Part shown: one piece after another, positions 34,493 to 44,929 of the stretch | How positions within the stretch are numbered: the stretch's first letter is position 1 | How the letters are laid out: every line of letters starts with the position of its first letter | Notes under the pieces: generated by a model | Database searches by the model: none | The model's input: the letters and a program-made list of their open reading frames with translations, nothing else | What the model was told of the DNA's origin: nothing | Origin: Blastobasis lacticolella | Taxonomy: Eukaryota > Arthropoda > Insecta > Lepidoptera > Blastobasidae | NCBI GenBank assembly: GCA_905147135.1 | Contig: LR990048.1 | Span: 6,680,563 to 6,744,562, forward strand | Reading direction: 5' to 3' | Length of the DNA stretch: 64,000 nucleotides | Position numbers and translations under genes: made by a program

Positions 34493-34930
34493 GTATAAAA
34501 GTGTTTAATTTATAATACAATTCAAAGAAGTTAAAATTGTTTGGACCACCTATATTTTACTAGTAACCGCGTGCAGATATTAGAACAACACCAATTTCTT
34601 CAACACACAGCACAGCAGTGCACTGTACAACAGTGTACCTGTAGCGACATCTATCGCTCCAACAGGGAACTTCAACAATACTCGCTTTACGAGTACACGA
34701 ACACAAGGTTGGCAAGCATCCGCATATAGATGGCGCTAACCGTCCTACATCGCGCTAGAGAAATGTGCCAACTTCCACGGCATATATACAACTTCCGATG
34801 ATCAACTGTGGGACCCTTGGTCCCCTGGTCACAACACCCGGCCAGGTGGGTAATTACCCTTTTCTACCTTCTCTCCATCTTCGCTTGCCAACATTGGCGG
34901 CTACAAATTCCTGCACCGCCAAATACCTAC
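34493..34930. other. Intron sequence left of the BEL/Pao insertion
   Basis: Contains 'gacatctatcgctcc' and 'atagatggcgctaaccgtcc', words seen in insect LTR or repeat sequences, but no bounded element. It ends with CCTAC, the target site. Confidence 0.4.
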
Positions 34931-35151
34931 TGTTGGAAATACGTAGGATCACGTGACCCGCGACTCGCGCTGTCCGCGGCCGCGGCCCCCGTCCCGCGGA
35001 CCTCCCCACTCGCAAGCAGCACTCAGCCGAGGAAAGATCGCCTTACATTGTTAATTTTTACTTCCAATGCATGTAATCAAATTATCTACATAAATACAGT
35101 CCACTAATCGTTAAAAAGTTGATTTATTGAAGAGTTACAAAACCCACAACA
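34931..35151 (+). repeat. BEL/Pao 5' LTR
   Basis: 221 bp, starts TGTTGGAAAT and ends CCCACAACA. The first 110 bases are CpG-rich (ccgcggccgcgg near 34975) and include the palindrome TCACGTGA at 34949-34956, an E-box that bHLH-ZIP factors could bind. The rest is AT-rich. Preceded by the target duplication CCTAC. Confidence 0.95.
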
Positions 35152-35157
35152 TAAAAG

Positions 35158-35176
35158 TGGTCCATACGAGCCGGAT
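35158..35176 (+). promoter_or_regulatory. Probable primer-binding site
   Basis: TGGTCCATACGAGCCGGAT starts six bases after the 5' LTR. TGG pairs with a tRNA CCA end, and GAGCCGGAT matches the T-arm and acceptor side of tRNA-Tyr as I remember it, with small differences (ATAC against TT) in the acceptor stem. The tRNA identity is therefore tentative. Confidence 0.55.
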
Positions 35177-36173
35177 AGTATACCTATGGAAATACAGAAG
35201 CAAAATCAAGAATTTACCAAGGAACAGTTGTGAGATGGAATAGTTGTGCAAGATTAAGGTCTATACTGTACTACGACAACAATCAAGCGTGAGTAATTAT
35301 CAAGAAAATAAGGCAAGTGGTGCGAGTTAACCTCATTAGTAAAGTGCGTCCTAGTCCCTATCAAAGCTTTCCCCCAAGTAGTTAGCGTTACTTCATCTAA
35401 AATCTAATTATTACAACAATAAAGTGTAAAATTTATCATTATCCTTTTACTGCAGTGATTCTGTACAGTAAAAATAGGTTAATATCTACTATCACTCTTA
35501 CGTGTCGCGTTCCATTGTTAGCATAGACCAAATAAGTTGAGCTCCCGTGTCGCCGCAAGTATATCTTAACGGAGGTCAAGTTGTGCTGGCTCTTTAGGAT
35601 CGCCGGCCGGTGAACATTCACGCAGGTAACAATAACAAAAATCGTTCACTATTTGTATGTTTATTACGTTTGTCACTGATTATTGACAATTTATTCTAAT
35701 GATATTTGCAATTTAGCTGGTTTCTTTAATTCGTATTATACGAATTTTATGAAGATAGCGGTGTACAAAGTAGGTGCCTACGGATGCGAGTTGTCATGTT
35801 GGGTGGGTAAATAATTGTACCAAAATCACATTACAATTTTCACTAATCACAATAAATTATCATTAATGTTAATTATTAATTAAATACATTTAGAATATCG
35901 AATTATTCTCGTAGGTACGTTCATTTCTCTGTTTTCAAAAGCAAAACAGTTTGAAGTGCAGTTTTATCCAATTATTATTTGAATATTTTCGTATTTACCT
36001 GTCTATATAAACATGCTTGCGGACTTATATTGAACGTGGTTTGCGTAGGTAATAGTTAACAGTGTTAGACAATATTTAGAGGTACATTCAGGTACCTGAG
36101 CTAACTATTTGGTGTTTATAGTAGCGTACAGTTGTGTGTTTCGATTCAGTAATAGGTACATTGTTTTGCCAAT
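35177..36173 (+). other. BEL/Pao untranslated leader
   Basis: About 1 kb without a long ORF between primer-binding site and gag ATG. It presumably holds packaging signals; none can be identified by eye. Confidence 0.6.
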
Positions 36174-38408
36174 ATGAGTGATTTAGCGGAATTAATCAGA
36201 AAGAGAGGAACTTACAAGTGCCGACTCACAAACTTCGAGAAATATTTAAGTAGTTACTCTAATGTCACTGTGTGTAATGAAGTTCAATCGCTTGAATTAA
36301 AGTTACGTATCTCGAAGATGGATGGAATTTATAGCGAGTTTGATCAGGTTCAGTCGTCTATTGAGACCTTGTGTCAAGATGAAGAGGAATTAGAAGTACA
36401 GGAAGCTCAGAGATCGGATTTTGAAACACAGTATTTCCGTAATATGGCTAGAGCACAGGAATTATGCCAAACGTACAAAAAGCCATCATATTACGTAAAA
36501 CCCCACAAAGTTCGTTCTTCCACCGCCTCTTCGTCGTCTAGTGATAACGAGAACGAGGGTACAGTTAAAAGCACGGGTCCAAGCTCAGCGTCAAAGGGTG
36601 TCAAGTTGCCTACAATACAGATACCAAAGTTTTCAGGTGAATACTACAGTTGGTTGGAGTTTCGCGATACATTCGTTTCACTTATACATAATAATAAATC
36701 CATAAGTAGTGTACAAAAGTTTCACTACCTTAGGGCTTCTCTGGATGGAGGCGCTGCTCAAATTATACGATCACTTGAATTCTCAGCTGCAAATTACACA
36801 GTTGCTTGGAGTGCACTATGTGAGCGCTACGATAATACACGTATACTGATACAAAATCACGTCAAAGCAATTTTTACTGAAGAATCTATAACAAAAGAAT
36901 CTTCGAAATCGATACGTGGGCTTCTCGACGCCTACACTAAAAACCTACGGGCTTTAGAAATTTTAGGCGAACCGACAAAGTCCTGGGACACACTCATTAT
37001 ATATATCATTTCATCAAAACTGGATGTACGTACGCTACGTGAATGGGAAGAGCACAAGGTTAAATACAAACAAATTTCGTTAGATATATTTACAAAGTTT
37101 CTTAAAAACAGGGCTGATCTATTGGAAACAATTGAGTTAAGTACGAACACAAGCAAACAACACGTTGGTACAGTACAGTCTAAACAAAATTTCAGGGTCT
37201 TGGCCACTACCACGTACGCGGGTGACAAAAATAATGCATTTTGTTGTCAACTTTGCAACGATAATCACGCATTGTATCATTGCGATAAATTTTTAAGCTT
37301 GAGTGTCAAAGACCGCTTAAAATTCATTTATGACTCAAAATTATGTGCTAATTGTTTTCGCGTGGGTCACCTGGGACGTGATTGTCGCCTTGGTCCCTAT
37401 AGGATATGTAAACGCAAACATAACAGCTTATTACACAGCGATGTAAGAGTAGAAGTCAGTGCGTCACCGATGACCGCACTGACTGTCAAAAGCCATCAAA
37501 ATGGCCAAGTGTTACTTGCAACAGCGGTAGTTAAGGTTAGAGATATTTATAATAAATGGCATCTTGCAAGAGCAGTCTTGGACTCTGGTAGTCAGGCCTC
37601 TTTCATGACGGAATCACTAATGTTAAAGTTGTCTCTTAAGCCACAAGAATCAAACTTCACTGTTGCAGGTATAAACAATGCAGTCACTTCTATCACCAAA
37701 AAATGTGATACGGTTATACAGTCTAGGTTCAATTCATTTCAAGAAAATGTAAGTGTGTTGCCATATATAACTTCATCATCAAACAGTATCGTGGATATGG
37801 CTACACTAGCATATGTAACGCTCGCAGATCCAGAGTTCTATCGTCCGTCAAGTCTAGATTTGCTCCTTGGCGCAGACATATTTTGGGATCTGCTTGGGTC
37901 AAATCAAATACGTTTAAACAAGTATCCAGTATTACAAGAAACAAAGCTTGGTTATATAGTGTCGGGGCCAATTGGGGGCTCTCAGAACACACAAGTTTCA
38001 TGCAATTTCAGTCAATTTGTTAGCATTCAAGAGCAATTAGCTAAGTTCTGGGATATTGAGGAAATACCAGAATCCAAAAAACAAGTATTCTCACTGGAAG
38101 AGAGTATGTGCGAGGAAAACTTTAAGCAAAATATGTCAAGAAACAACAATGGTCAGTTTGTTGTAGCTATGCCACTAAAAATGTCAGAAAAAGCATTAGG
38201 TAGCTCTTTCGATAGAGCTAAGCAGTGTTTCCTTTCTCTGGAACGTAAGTTTCAAAAGCAGCCTAAATTACAAAGGGCGATATCAATAATTCGCCAGCAA
38301 ATTCATATTTCCTACCGCATCATGGAGTACTGCGTGAACAGAGCACGACAACAAAATTGCGCGCAGTATTCAACGCTAGTGCGCCGACAACCTCCGGACT
38401 ATCACTGA
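36174..38408 (+). CDS. gag: BEL/Pao Gag and protease (frame ends early)
   Basis: 744 codons from ATG (aatATGAGT). N-terminal coiled region; a Ser/Asp/Glu linker; KLPTIQIPKFSGEYYSWLEF and KFHYLRASLDGGAAQIIRSL, the DUF1759-type Gag of BEL elements; zinc knuckles CQLCNDNHALYHC and CANCFRVGHLGRDC; a third, weaker knuckle (RICKRKHNSLLH) lacking one Cys; then the aspartic protease with LDSGSQASF (DSG) and the DUF1758-type region with LLLGADIFWDLL. The C-terminal residues after about 38270 are out of frame with the RT start, so only residues up to about 700 are authentic. In BEL elements one ORF normally runs on into pol. Confidence 0.9.
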   Translation: MSDLAELIRKRGTYKCRLTNFEKYLSSYSNVTVCNEVQSLELKLRISKMDGIYSEFDQVQSSIETLCQDEEELEVQEAQRSDFETQYFRNMARAQELCQTYKKPSYYVKPHKVRSSTASSSSSDNENEGTVKSTGPSSASKGVKLPTIQIPKFSGEYYSWLEFRDTFVSLIHNNKSISSVQKFHYLRASLDGGAAQIIRSLEFSAANYTVAWSALCERYDNTRILIQNHVKAIFTEESITKESSKSIRGLLDAYTKNLRALEILGEPTKSWDTLIIYIISSKLDVRTLREWEEHKVKYKQISLDIFTKFLKNRADLLETIELSTNTSKQHVGTVQSKQNFRVLATTTYAGDKNNAFCCQLCNDNHALYHCDKFLSLSVKDRLKFIYDSKLCANCFRVGHLGRDCRLGPYRICKRKHNSLLHSDVRVEVSASPMTALTVKSHQNGQVLLATAVVKVRDIYNKWHLARAVLDSGSQASFMTESLMLKLSLKPQESNFTVAGINNAVTSITKKCDTVIQSRFNSFQENVSVLPYITSSSNSIVDMATLAYVTLADPEFYRPSSLDLLLGADIFWDLLGSNQIRLNKYPVLQETKLGYIVSGPIGGSQNTQVSCNFSQFVSIQEQLAKFWDIEEIPESKKQVFSLEESMCEENFKQNMSRNNNGQFVVAMPLKMSEKALGSSFDRAKQCFLSLERKFQKQPKLQRAISIIRQQIHISYRIMEYCVNRARQQNCAQYSTLVRRQPPDYH

Positions 38409-41308
38409 ATGATATTCAGATGGTAGGGCCGACGATACAGAGTGACTTATTGTCAATGTTACTAAGGTTTCGGCAACATCGTTATGTCATGACGGGGGAT
38501 ATAGAAAAGATGTATAGGCAAGTGCTTATACATGAAAGTCAAAGGCATTTACAGCAAATTGTTTGGCGCTCGAGTTCCGCCGAACCACTACAAACCTACA
38601 CTCTGAATACGGTGACGTATGGCACGGCTTCAGCCCCATATCTCGCGATTCGTTGCCTGAAACAATTGGCATCAGAGTGTAACGATGAACAAGTTCAAAT
38701 GGTTATTGATCAAGATTTCTACGTCGATGATTTAATAACTGGTGATGATACAACTGAAGGTTTGATGCAAATTCGAGAAAGGGTTTGTGAAGTCTTAGCT
38801 TCTGGCTGTTTCAACTTAAGAAAGTTTCATTCAAATTTGCCTGCTTGTGATACCTCAATGTGTTCAAAGGAGTCTGTAATGGTGGATCTGAGTGAACACG
38901 ATCAGTCCAGCGCACTAGGGTTGAAATGGTTGCCTCAACGTGATCAATTGCGATTTGTGATCAATGATACCTATGATACCAAGGTCACAAAACGAGTGAT
39001 TCTGTCCACGATATCGCAAATATTCGACCCACTGGGACTGTTAAGTGTTTTCCTAATAATTGGCAAAATTATTTTACAGAAGCTTTGGCTACACAAATTG
39101 CAATGGGATGACCCTATACCTCGTGACGTATTAAACCTATGGTCGAGGTTCCTGACTAGTATCGGTGGCCTCAATGAGCTTCTCATTCCTAGACCAGTTG
39201 TATGCAGTGTCCCAGTGATCATCCAAGTCCACGTCTTTTGTGACGCATCAAAAGACGCCTATGGAGCATGCGTTTATATTAGATCAGCAGATGTCAAGGG
39301 CAATGTCGAGGTCCATCTACTTTGCGCCAAGAGCAGAGTAGCGCCTCTAAAAGCAAATACAATACCCCGCTTGGAATTGTGTGGAGCTGTCACAGCAGCG
39401 AAACTTGTAGACAAGGTATTGTCAACCACTCGGTTAAAAATACAACAGATCTATCTATGGACAGATTCTTCTGTAGTTCTTTGTTGGTTGAAGACACCAC
39501 CAAACAAATTAAAGCAATATGTCAAAAACAGAGTCGCTGTTGTTCAGGAAATGACAAAAGATTTCAGCTGGCGTCATGTGCCTACTGCTACAAATCCAGC
39601 TGATTTATTAAGTAGAGGTGTTGTGAAATTAAGCAGAGACCAAAACAATTTGTGGTGGCATGGTGCCCCATTTTTAGTGAATCCTGAACAAAATTGGCCC
39701 AATAAAACATTTGATTTTTCAGAATCTGACTTACCGGAAGTAATGGCAAACGTGTGCGTTACAAATGACAGGGATCCATTTCCATTCGGGTCTTACTCTA
39801 AATTGAAAAAGTTAAAGAATGTAATGAGTTACGTCTTGCGGTTTATACACAATTGTAGGAATCGCGATAAACGGTTAACGGGGCCCATTGCGCACACAGA
39901 AATTCAGAATTCATATACCAAATTGCTAAAACTATCTCAAGTTGAAACTTTTAATGAAGAATATTATACGCTGTCGAATGGCAAAGCGCTATCAGTCAAA
40001 AACAAGCTTTTGTCATTGAGTCCATACATTGATCAGAATGGTCTTATCAGAGTTGGCGGTCGATTAAAGTATGGAGATTTTGAATTCGATAAAAAACATC
40101 CGATTTTAGTTTCATCAAAACACCCCCTGACGAAGCTTATTTTTGAACAAGAACATTTGCGTCAAATGCATGCTGGTCCTCAGCAGCTTCTAAGTACAAT
40201 TCGTGAGCATATTTGGCCTCTAGGTGGTCGTAGTTTATCAAAGCATGTCGTACATAAATGCTTACGATGTTTTCGTTATAACGCAAAAAATGTAACGCCG
40301 ATTATGGGCAATCTACCCCAGCAACGTCTCCAACCAGGGTACCCCTTCCAAACAACTGGTATGGACTATGCCGGTCCAATAACAGCATTAAACAGAAGAG
40401 GTCGTGGTAGTAAAACAGAAAAGACTTACATAGCACTCTTTGTTTGCTTTACTACAAAATCCATTAATCTTGAGCTTGTGAGCGACTTAAGTAAGGATTC
40501 CTTTCTTTCGGCTTTACGGCGATTCATAGCTAGACGGTCGAAACCACAAATCATTTATTCCGACAATGGAACTCAGTTTGTTGGAGCTCATAACGAGCTT
40601 AAGAAGTTCTTTAAGGAGAACGCATTATCAATCTCTGAGAATATGTCTCAAAACGAAGGTATTGACTTCAAATTCATACCAGCATATACACCACATATGG
40701 CAGGGTTAGCAGAGGCAGGTGTTAAATCAGTTAAAATGCATTTGCGCCGCGTATTAGGTAATGCTCACTTGGTCTTTGAAGATTTGTATACAATCTTGAC
40801 TCAAATTGAAGCTATATTAAATTCGAGACCCCTAACCCCATTATCCAACGATCCCCATGACTTGACGCCACTGACTCCAGGACACTTTTTGGTGGGGCGA
40901 CCTCTAACCGCTTTGCCGACGCCAACGCTGGTCGATGCTAATGGATCTCATATTACAAGATTTGAAAGATTGGAACAGATGCGCCAACAGTTTTGGATCA
41001 GATGGCAGAAAGAGTATCTCGCAGAACTTCAGCAAAGAATAAAGTGGCGTGTCTCCAGGGGACGCCTTGAAGAAGGAACTCTCGTCTTAATCAAAGAAGA
41101 TGCTCTCCCTCCTATGAAGTGGAGTTTAGGAAGAGTCGTAAAGACTTACCCTGGAGCTGATGGTATCAATAGAGTTGCAGATGTGCGAACAACTAAGGGT
41201 GTAATCAGACGCGCCTTCAACAGAATCTGCCCTCTCCCGCAGCAGATCAATGATTCAGAGTTGGAAGACCAGTCTCCCAACGCCGGCGGGCATGTTGGAA
41301 ATACGTAG
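38267..41308 (+). CDS. pol: BEL/Pao reverse transcriptase, RNase H and integrase
   Basis: Open from 38267 in the frame -1 to gag; no ATG is expected because pol is normally part of the Gag-Pol chain. Order: RT start (LPHHGVLRE, KLRAVFNASA), MTGDIEKMYRQV, YVDD in DFYVDDLITG; Peptidase_A17-type region; RNase H with VFCDASKDAYGACVYI and LWTDSSVVLCWLK; integrase with the H-H-C-C finger (HLRQMHAG ... CLRCF), and D,D,E in MDYAGPI, YSDNGTQF and GLAEAGVKS; then a DUF5641-type end (LPPMKWSLGRVV). The stop lies 16 bases inside the 3' LTR. GLAEAG has Ala where GLWEAG is usual. All catalytic residues are present. Confidence 0.92.
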   Translation: MTKGDINNSPANSYFLPHHGVLREQSTTTKLRAVFNASAPTTSGLSLNDIQMVGPTIQSDLLSMLLRFRQHRYVMTGDIEKMYRQVLIHESQRHLQQIVWRSSSAEPLQTYTLNTVTYGTASAPYLAIRCLKQLASECNDEQVQMVIDQDFYVDDLITGDDTTEGLMQIRERVCEVLASGCFNLRKFHSNLPACDTSMCSKESVMVDLSEHDQSSALGLKWLPQRDQLRFVINDTYDTKVTKRVILSTISQIFDPLGLLSVFLIIGKIILQKLWLHKLQWDDPIPRDVLNLWSRFLTSIGGLNELLIPRPVVCSVPVIIQVHVFCDASKDAYGACVYIRSADVKGNVEVHLLCAKSRVAPLKANTIPRLELCGAVTAAKLVDKVLSTTRLKIQQIYLWTDSSVVLCWLKTPPNKLKQYVKNRVAVVQEMTKDFSWRHVPTATNPADLLSRGVVKLSRDQNNLWWHGAPFLVNPEQNWPNKTFDFSESDLPEVMANVCVTNDRDPFPFGSYSKLKKLKNVMSYVLRFIHNCRNRDKRLTGPIAHTEIQNSYTKLLKLSQVETFNEEYYTLSNGKALSVKNKLLSLSPYIDQNGLIRVGGRLKYGDFEFDKKHPILVSSKHPLTKLIFEQEHLRQMHAGPQQLLSTIREHIWPLGGRSLSKHVVHKCLRCFRYNAKNVTPIMGNLPQQRLQPGYPFQTTGMDYAGPITALNRRGRGSKTEKTYIALFVCFTTKSINLELVSDLSKDSFLSALRRFIARRSKPQIIYSDNGTQFVGAHNELKKFFKENALSISENMSQNEGIDFKFIPAYTPHMAGLAEAGVKSVKMHLRRVLGNAHLVFEDLYTILTQIEAILNSRPLTPLSNDPHDLTPLTPGHFLVGRPLTALPTPTLVDANGSHITRFERLEQMRQQFWIRWQKEYLAELQQRIKWRVSRGRLEEGTLVLIKEDALPPMKWSLGRVVKTYPGADGINRVADVRTTKGVIRRAFNRICPLPQQINDSELEDQSPNAGGHVGNT

Positions 41309-41513
41309 GATCACGTGACCCGCGACTCGCGCTGTCCGCGGCCGCGGCCCCCGTCCCGCGGACCTCCCCACTCGCAAGCAGCACTCAGCCGAGGAAAGAT
41401 CGCCTTACATTGTTAATTTTTACTTCCAATGCATGTAATCAAATTATCTACATAAATACAGTCCACTAATCGTTAAAAAGTTGATTTATTGAAGAGTTAC
41501 AAAACCCACAACA
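41293..41513 (+). repeat. BEL/Pao 3' LTR
   Basis: 221 bp, identical by eye to the 5' LTR, with the stop codon of pol near its start. Followed by the second CCTAC target duplication. Confidence 0.95.
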
Positions 41514-41829
41514 CCTACAACAAAAGCTTTTGTTTCATTAAAAATATTAAGCAAGTACTTTAGTAATTGGCCGCTGAATAAACTTGAAAACAATTTAAAG
41601 TTCAAGAAAAAGGTAGATTCTGGTCGTTGGACCAGAAAATTTAAATAACAACCTTATTTTTTTGCTCTTTTGCTGGAGTTCCTTTCCCTTGAACTTAACA
41701 TTGTTTTCAATTACTAAAGAGGAAATCATTCGACTTGAAGCCGGGTACGTGCCTACCGTATAACACGTAGTATTTTTTCTATCGTATTATGGTTCACGGT
41801 TAAAACTCACTAAAGTAGTTTTATACGAG

Positions 41830-42155
41830 TTTTAATTGGATGGCTTAAGCGAATCAAGGTCACCGACATAGCCCTAAGGATTGCCAGGCCAAAGTAGCAG
41901 TGGGCACGGCACATAGCTCGAAGAACAGATGACCGATGGTGCAGTAAAGTTCTCGAGTGGCGACCACGTACCGGAAGACGCAGTGTGGGTAGGCCTCCCA
42001 CAAAGTGGACCGATGACCTGATAAAGGTATTAGGTGCCAGCTGGATGATACAGACACGGAAGGCACAGGATCAGCTTTTGTGGAGTTTTCTGGGGGAGGC
42101 CTATGCCCAGCAGTGAGCGTCTTTCGGCTGATATGATGATGATGATGATGATGAC
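41830..42155 (+). mobile_element. RTE-type LINE 3' fragment with ATG tail
   Basis: Encodes KVTDIALRIARPK, QWARHIARRTDDRW, KVLEWRPRTGRRSVG and LGEAYAQQ with an internal stop, and ends in (ATG)n at 42130-42152. Same family as 22346-22718, opposite orientation. Confidence 0.8.
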
Positions 42156-42198
42156 ACATTTTTATAATACCCATAAATAAAACAGTACCACTTACTAC

Positions 42199-42402
42199 TT
42201 ACAACTACTAACAACTTAGCACGTGGATAGGAAACCAAATCCTTTTTTTACGATTTACGTAGCAATAACAAATGATATTTGACAAACATAATATCAAATT
42301 ACAACTACTTACTACTTAGCACGTGGATAGGAAAACAAAATCCTCTTCTTCGATTTACGTAGCAATAACAGATGATATTTTGACAAACATGATATCAAAT
42401 TT
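42199..42402. repeat. Tandem duplication of a 100-bp unit
   Basis: Two head-to-tail units, each with 'acttagcacgtggataggaaa', 'cgatttacgtagcaataaca' and 'tgacaaacat.atatcaaat', starting at 42199 and 42299. Only a few differences. Confidence 0.85.
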
Positions 42403-42523
42403 CCATATAACGTGACATGATCATTGAACAGCCTCAGAAATAAGCAAACACTGGATATACATACACATCACATACACACACACACACAAACTGTCAACAT
42501 ATCATAATCTGTAATGAATCAGG

Positions 42524-43935
42524 CATGGACTTACTACCCAAAGGGACTGCGCACTGCTTTGACTAAAACCGGGCAGAGCGAGAGTCACCATCGATAGTCC
42601 TGTGTCCCTTTCTAGTGTTGCCACCATTGTTGATGCAAATTCCGAATTACTTTTATTATTTGGAGCGGACACCGACCTCAGGGCCAGGCAGAGCTGGACC
42701 GGGTGCAATCTGAAGGTAATGTTTTCACCAGGGTCCAACCCAAGCTTACCCTGCTACTCGGAAATTATTGGCCCTAGAACGCTAGTTCCTAGAGTGAAAT
42801 GATAGCACTCCTCGAGATCATCATTTCGTATGACAGCTGTCAAAGTTAAATCTTTTATAATTCGGTACCCATTGGTCCTATAACACTCGTTCCTAAAGAA
42901 AAATGATAGTGTTCGTCGAGATCTACATTTTGCATGACAGCTGTCAAACTTAGAACTGTTGTAACTCGGAAACGATTGGTCTTAGGACACTAGTTGCTAG
43001 AGCAATACGATAGTACTCATCGAGATCTACATTTCGGATGACAGTTCTAAGTTTGACAGCTGTCATACGAAATGTAGATCTCGACAAGTACTATCATTTC
43101 TCTACAGAAATACAAATCCATTTATTGTAAAAAAAGTAATACATTTCAATTATAAAATAAATTAGTGTCAACAAATATCAATATCATTAAATAATAATAC
43201 AACCGTCAACACAATGTTATTCACAATAATGCTTCGTCCAAAATGCGGGTAGTCAATGAGGGTAGTAAATAATGTAACGTCAAAGAAATGGAGAAAAGAA
43301 AAACCAGCAACACAACCAAAATAACCTGCATAAGTTACCAGACATCGTGTGAGATGTTTACAGAAACTAGTGTTTTAGGACCAATGGGTTCCGAGTTACA
43401 AAAGATTTAACTTTAACAGCTGTCATACGAAATGTAGATCTCGACGAGTACTATCATATCTCTTTAGAAACTAGTATTCTAGAACCAATGGGTTCCGAGT
43501 TATAACACATTTAAGTTTGACAGCTGTCACCCGAAATGTTGATATCGACGAGTATCACTTCTCTTGAGAAACTAGTGTTGTAGGATAAATCGTTACCGAA
43601 CTCTTTTATCTGTTTTGTGGAACAAAAAGTCGTAGGTTAATAATTATGTCGACTCGACGTTTGTCGGAGAAACGTTCAGTAGATCAAAAGGTATTTTGAC
43701 AACTACTTTTCGGATTGTACGGATTACCTCATAATAATACCAAATTCACGGTAAATATATTTCTCCAATAATGGCAACACCAAACATGACACTTGTTAAT
43801 TTAGAATGACGGTGATAATGCCAATAACATTGTGTTTACACTGTTAGAAAGGGACAAAGGACTATCGATGGTGACTCTCGCTCTGCCCGGTTTTAGTCAA
43901 AGCAGTGCGCAGTCCCTTTGGGTAGTAAGTCCATG
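42524..43935. mobile_element. Foldback DNA element with 8-bp target duplication
   Basis: Terminal inverted repeats of about 91 bp with one mismatch, starting CATGGACTTACTACCC; GAATCAGG flanks both ends (42516-42523, 43936-43943). Inside each arm are about three tandem units of 104 bp, in opposite orientation on the two sides, each with TGACAGCTGTCA and 'acatttcg/cgaaatgt'; the two series meet at a hairpin at 43016-43093. No coding sequence. An 8-bp duplication allows the hAT or P superfamilies; the CATG terminus recalls P elements. Non-autonomous. Confidence 0.85.
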
Positions 43936-43943
43936 GAATCAGG

Positions 43944-44562
43944 TATAGCACGAGTCAAAATGACATATCGACGTATCTGACGTTCCGGGAGAATATTAGT
44001 TATCAATATAGTTTGACGTAAAATTCAATTCTGCTTCGATTAGCGAGCACACCGGCACGTTTTTGTGAAAATGGCGCAAAAAAAATATTTATGAAAATAC
44101 CTCCTAACTTCACTGTAGCAACTTTTAGGTCAAATATGCGACCAATATCGTTATATTTGTTAGAAAATAAAATATCTTCTAAGTTATTTTTTCATCCCAA
44201 ACACCCACACCCGTATCCCACAGGGCTATGTAGGCAAAACTATCGAGTGTCTCAACCCACGATCCTGATTTTTTCGACTTTCATGTATTTTGTTTCATAC
44301 TCAAGATTCACAATGGATACTTATTTTGAGATACAATATCATATTTAATTAAAATGCAAAAGTTACACGTTAACTATACTTGCGCGTTTTTTGTTTACGT
44401 GTAAGTACGTGTCAGCCACGCACGCCTTTATCTAATTATCTCTCAGAACTAATATGCCTACGGATTTATATACGGACATTGTAATGAGAAAAATGTATTT
44501 AAAGACTTGTATCCTATATTAATAACACTATCGAATGCCAAAATTTTTTTCTTTTTTATACC
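43944..44562. other. Intron, nothing recognised
   Basis: AT-rich; an 85-codon frame at 44091-44348 starts with ATG but shows no family features. Confidence 0.35.
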
Positions 44563-44668
44563 ACTAAGTTGGCAAACAAGCTTGCGGCCTGCCTGATGGT
44601 AAGCAGTCACCGCAGCCTATGGACGTTTGCAATACCAGGGGCATCACCCACGCGTTGCCGACCCCGTA
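44563..44668 (-). mobile_element. LINE 3'-end fragment (family A)
   Basis: In reverse, 'cccctggtattgcaaacgtccataggctgcggtgactgcttaccatcaggcaggccgcaagcttgtttgcc' matches the 25797-26115 3' end; diverged subfamily shared with 48978-49045. Confidence 0.65.
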
Positions 44669-44929
44669 AAAACCTTTGTTGAATTGTTTTGTAATAAATT
44701 ATAATATTGTATTGTTTTGACTCATGTAAGGCAATTTATGGGTCAATTGGCCTGAAATAAATGATTTTGTTTTATATGCGTTTCCTGCCTACCTAGTACC
44801 TTGTAGGAACCGTACAATTTGAACTCACACGAAGAAAGGGAAGAACCCTTTTTGGCTGAAGCTGGTTAGCTCTACAGCGTAGATATAGCTACGGGCGTAC
44901 GAGTCTACGCTACGTAGCACATTAGTGTA

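Larger units (their letters stand above)
34931..41513 (+). mobile_element. BEL/Pao LTR retrotransposon, full length, very young
   Basis: Two 221-bp LTRs (34931-35151, 41293-41513), each TG...CA, are identical by eye. The 5-bp direct repeat CCTAC flanks the element (34926-34930, 41514-41518). Between them: a primer-binding site, a 1-kb leader, gag-protease and RT-RNase H-integrase in BEL/Pao order, and no envelope gene. Identical LTRs mean insertion too recent for visible divergence. The polyprotein frame is broken near 38270, so this copy may not act on its own. It sits in sense orientation in the 19-kb intron of the cyclase gene. Confidence 0.95.

Noticed and set aside
42502..42802. Small frames at the left end of the foldback element as a transposase remnant
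   Set aside because: They lie inside the terminal inverted repeat and tandem units, with no transposase motif.
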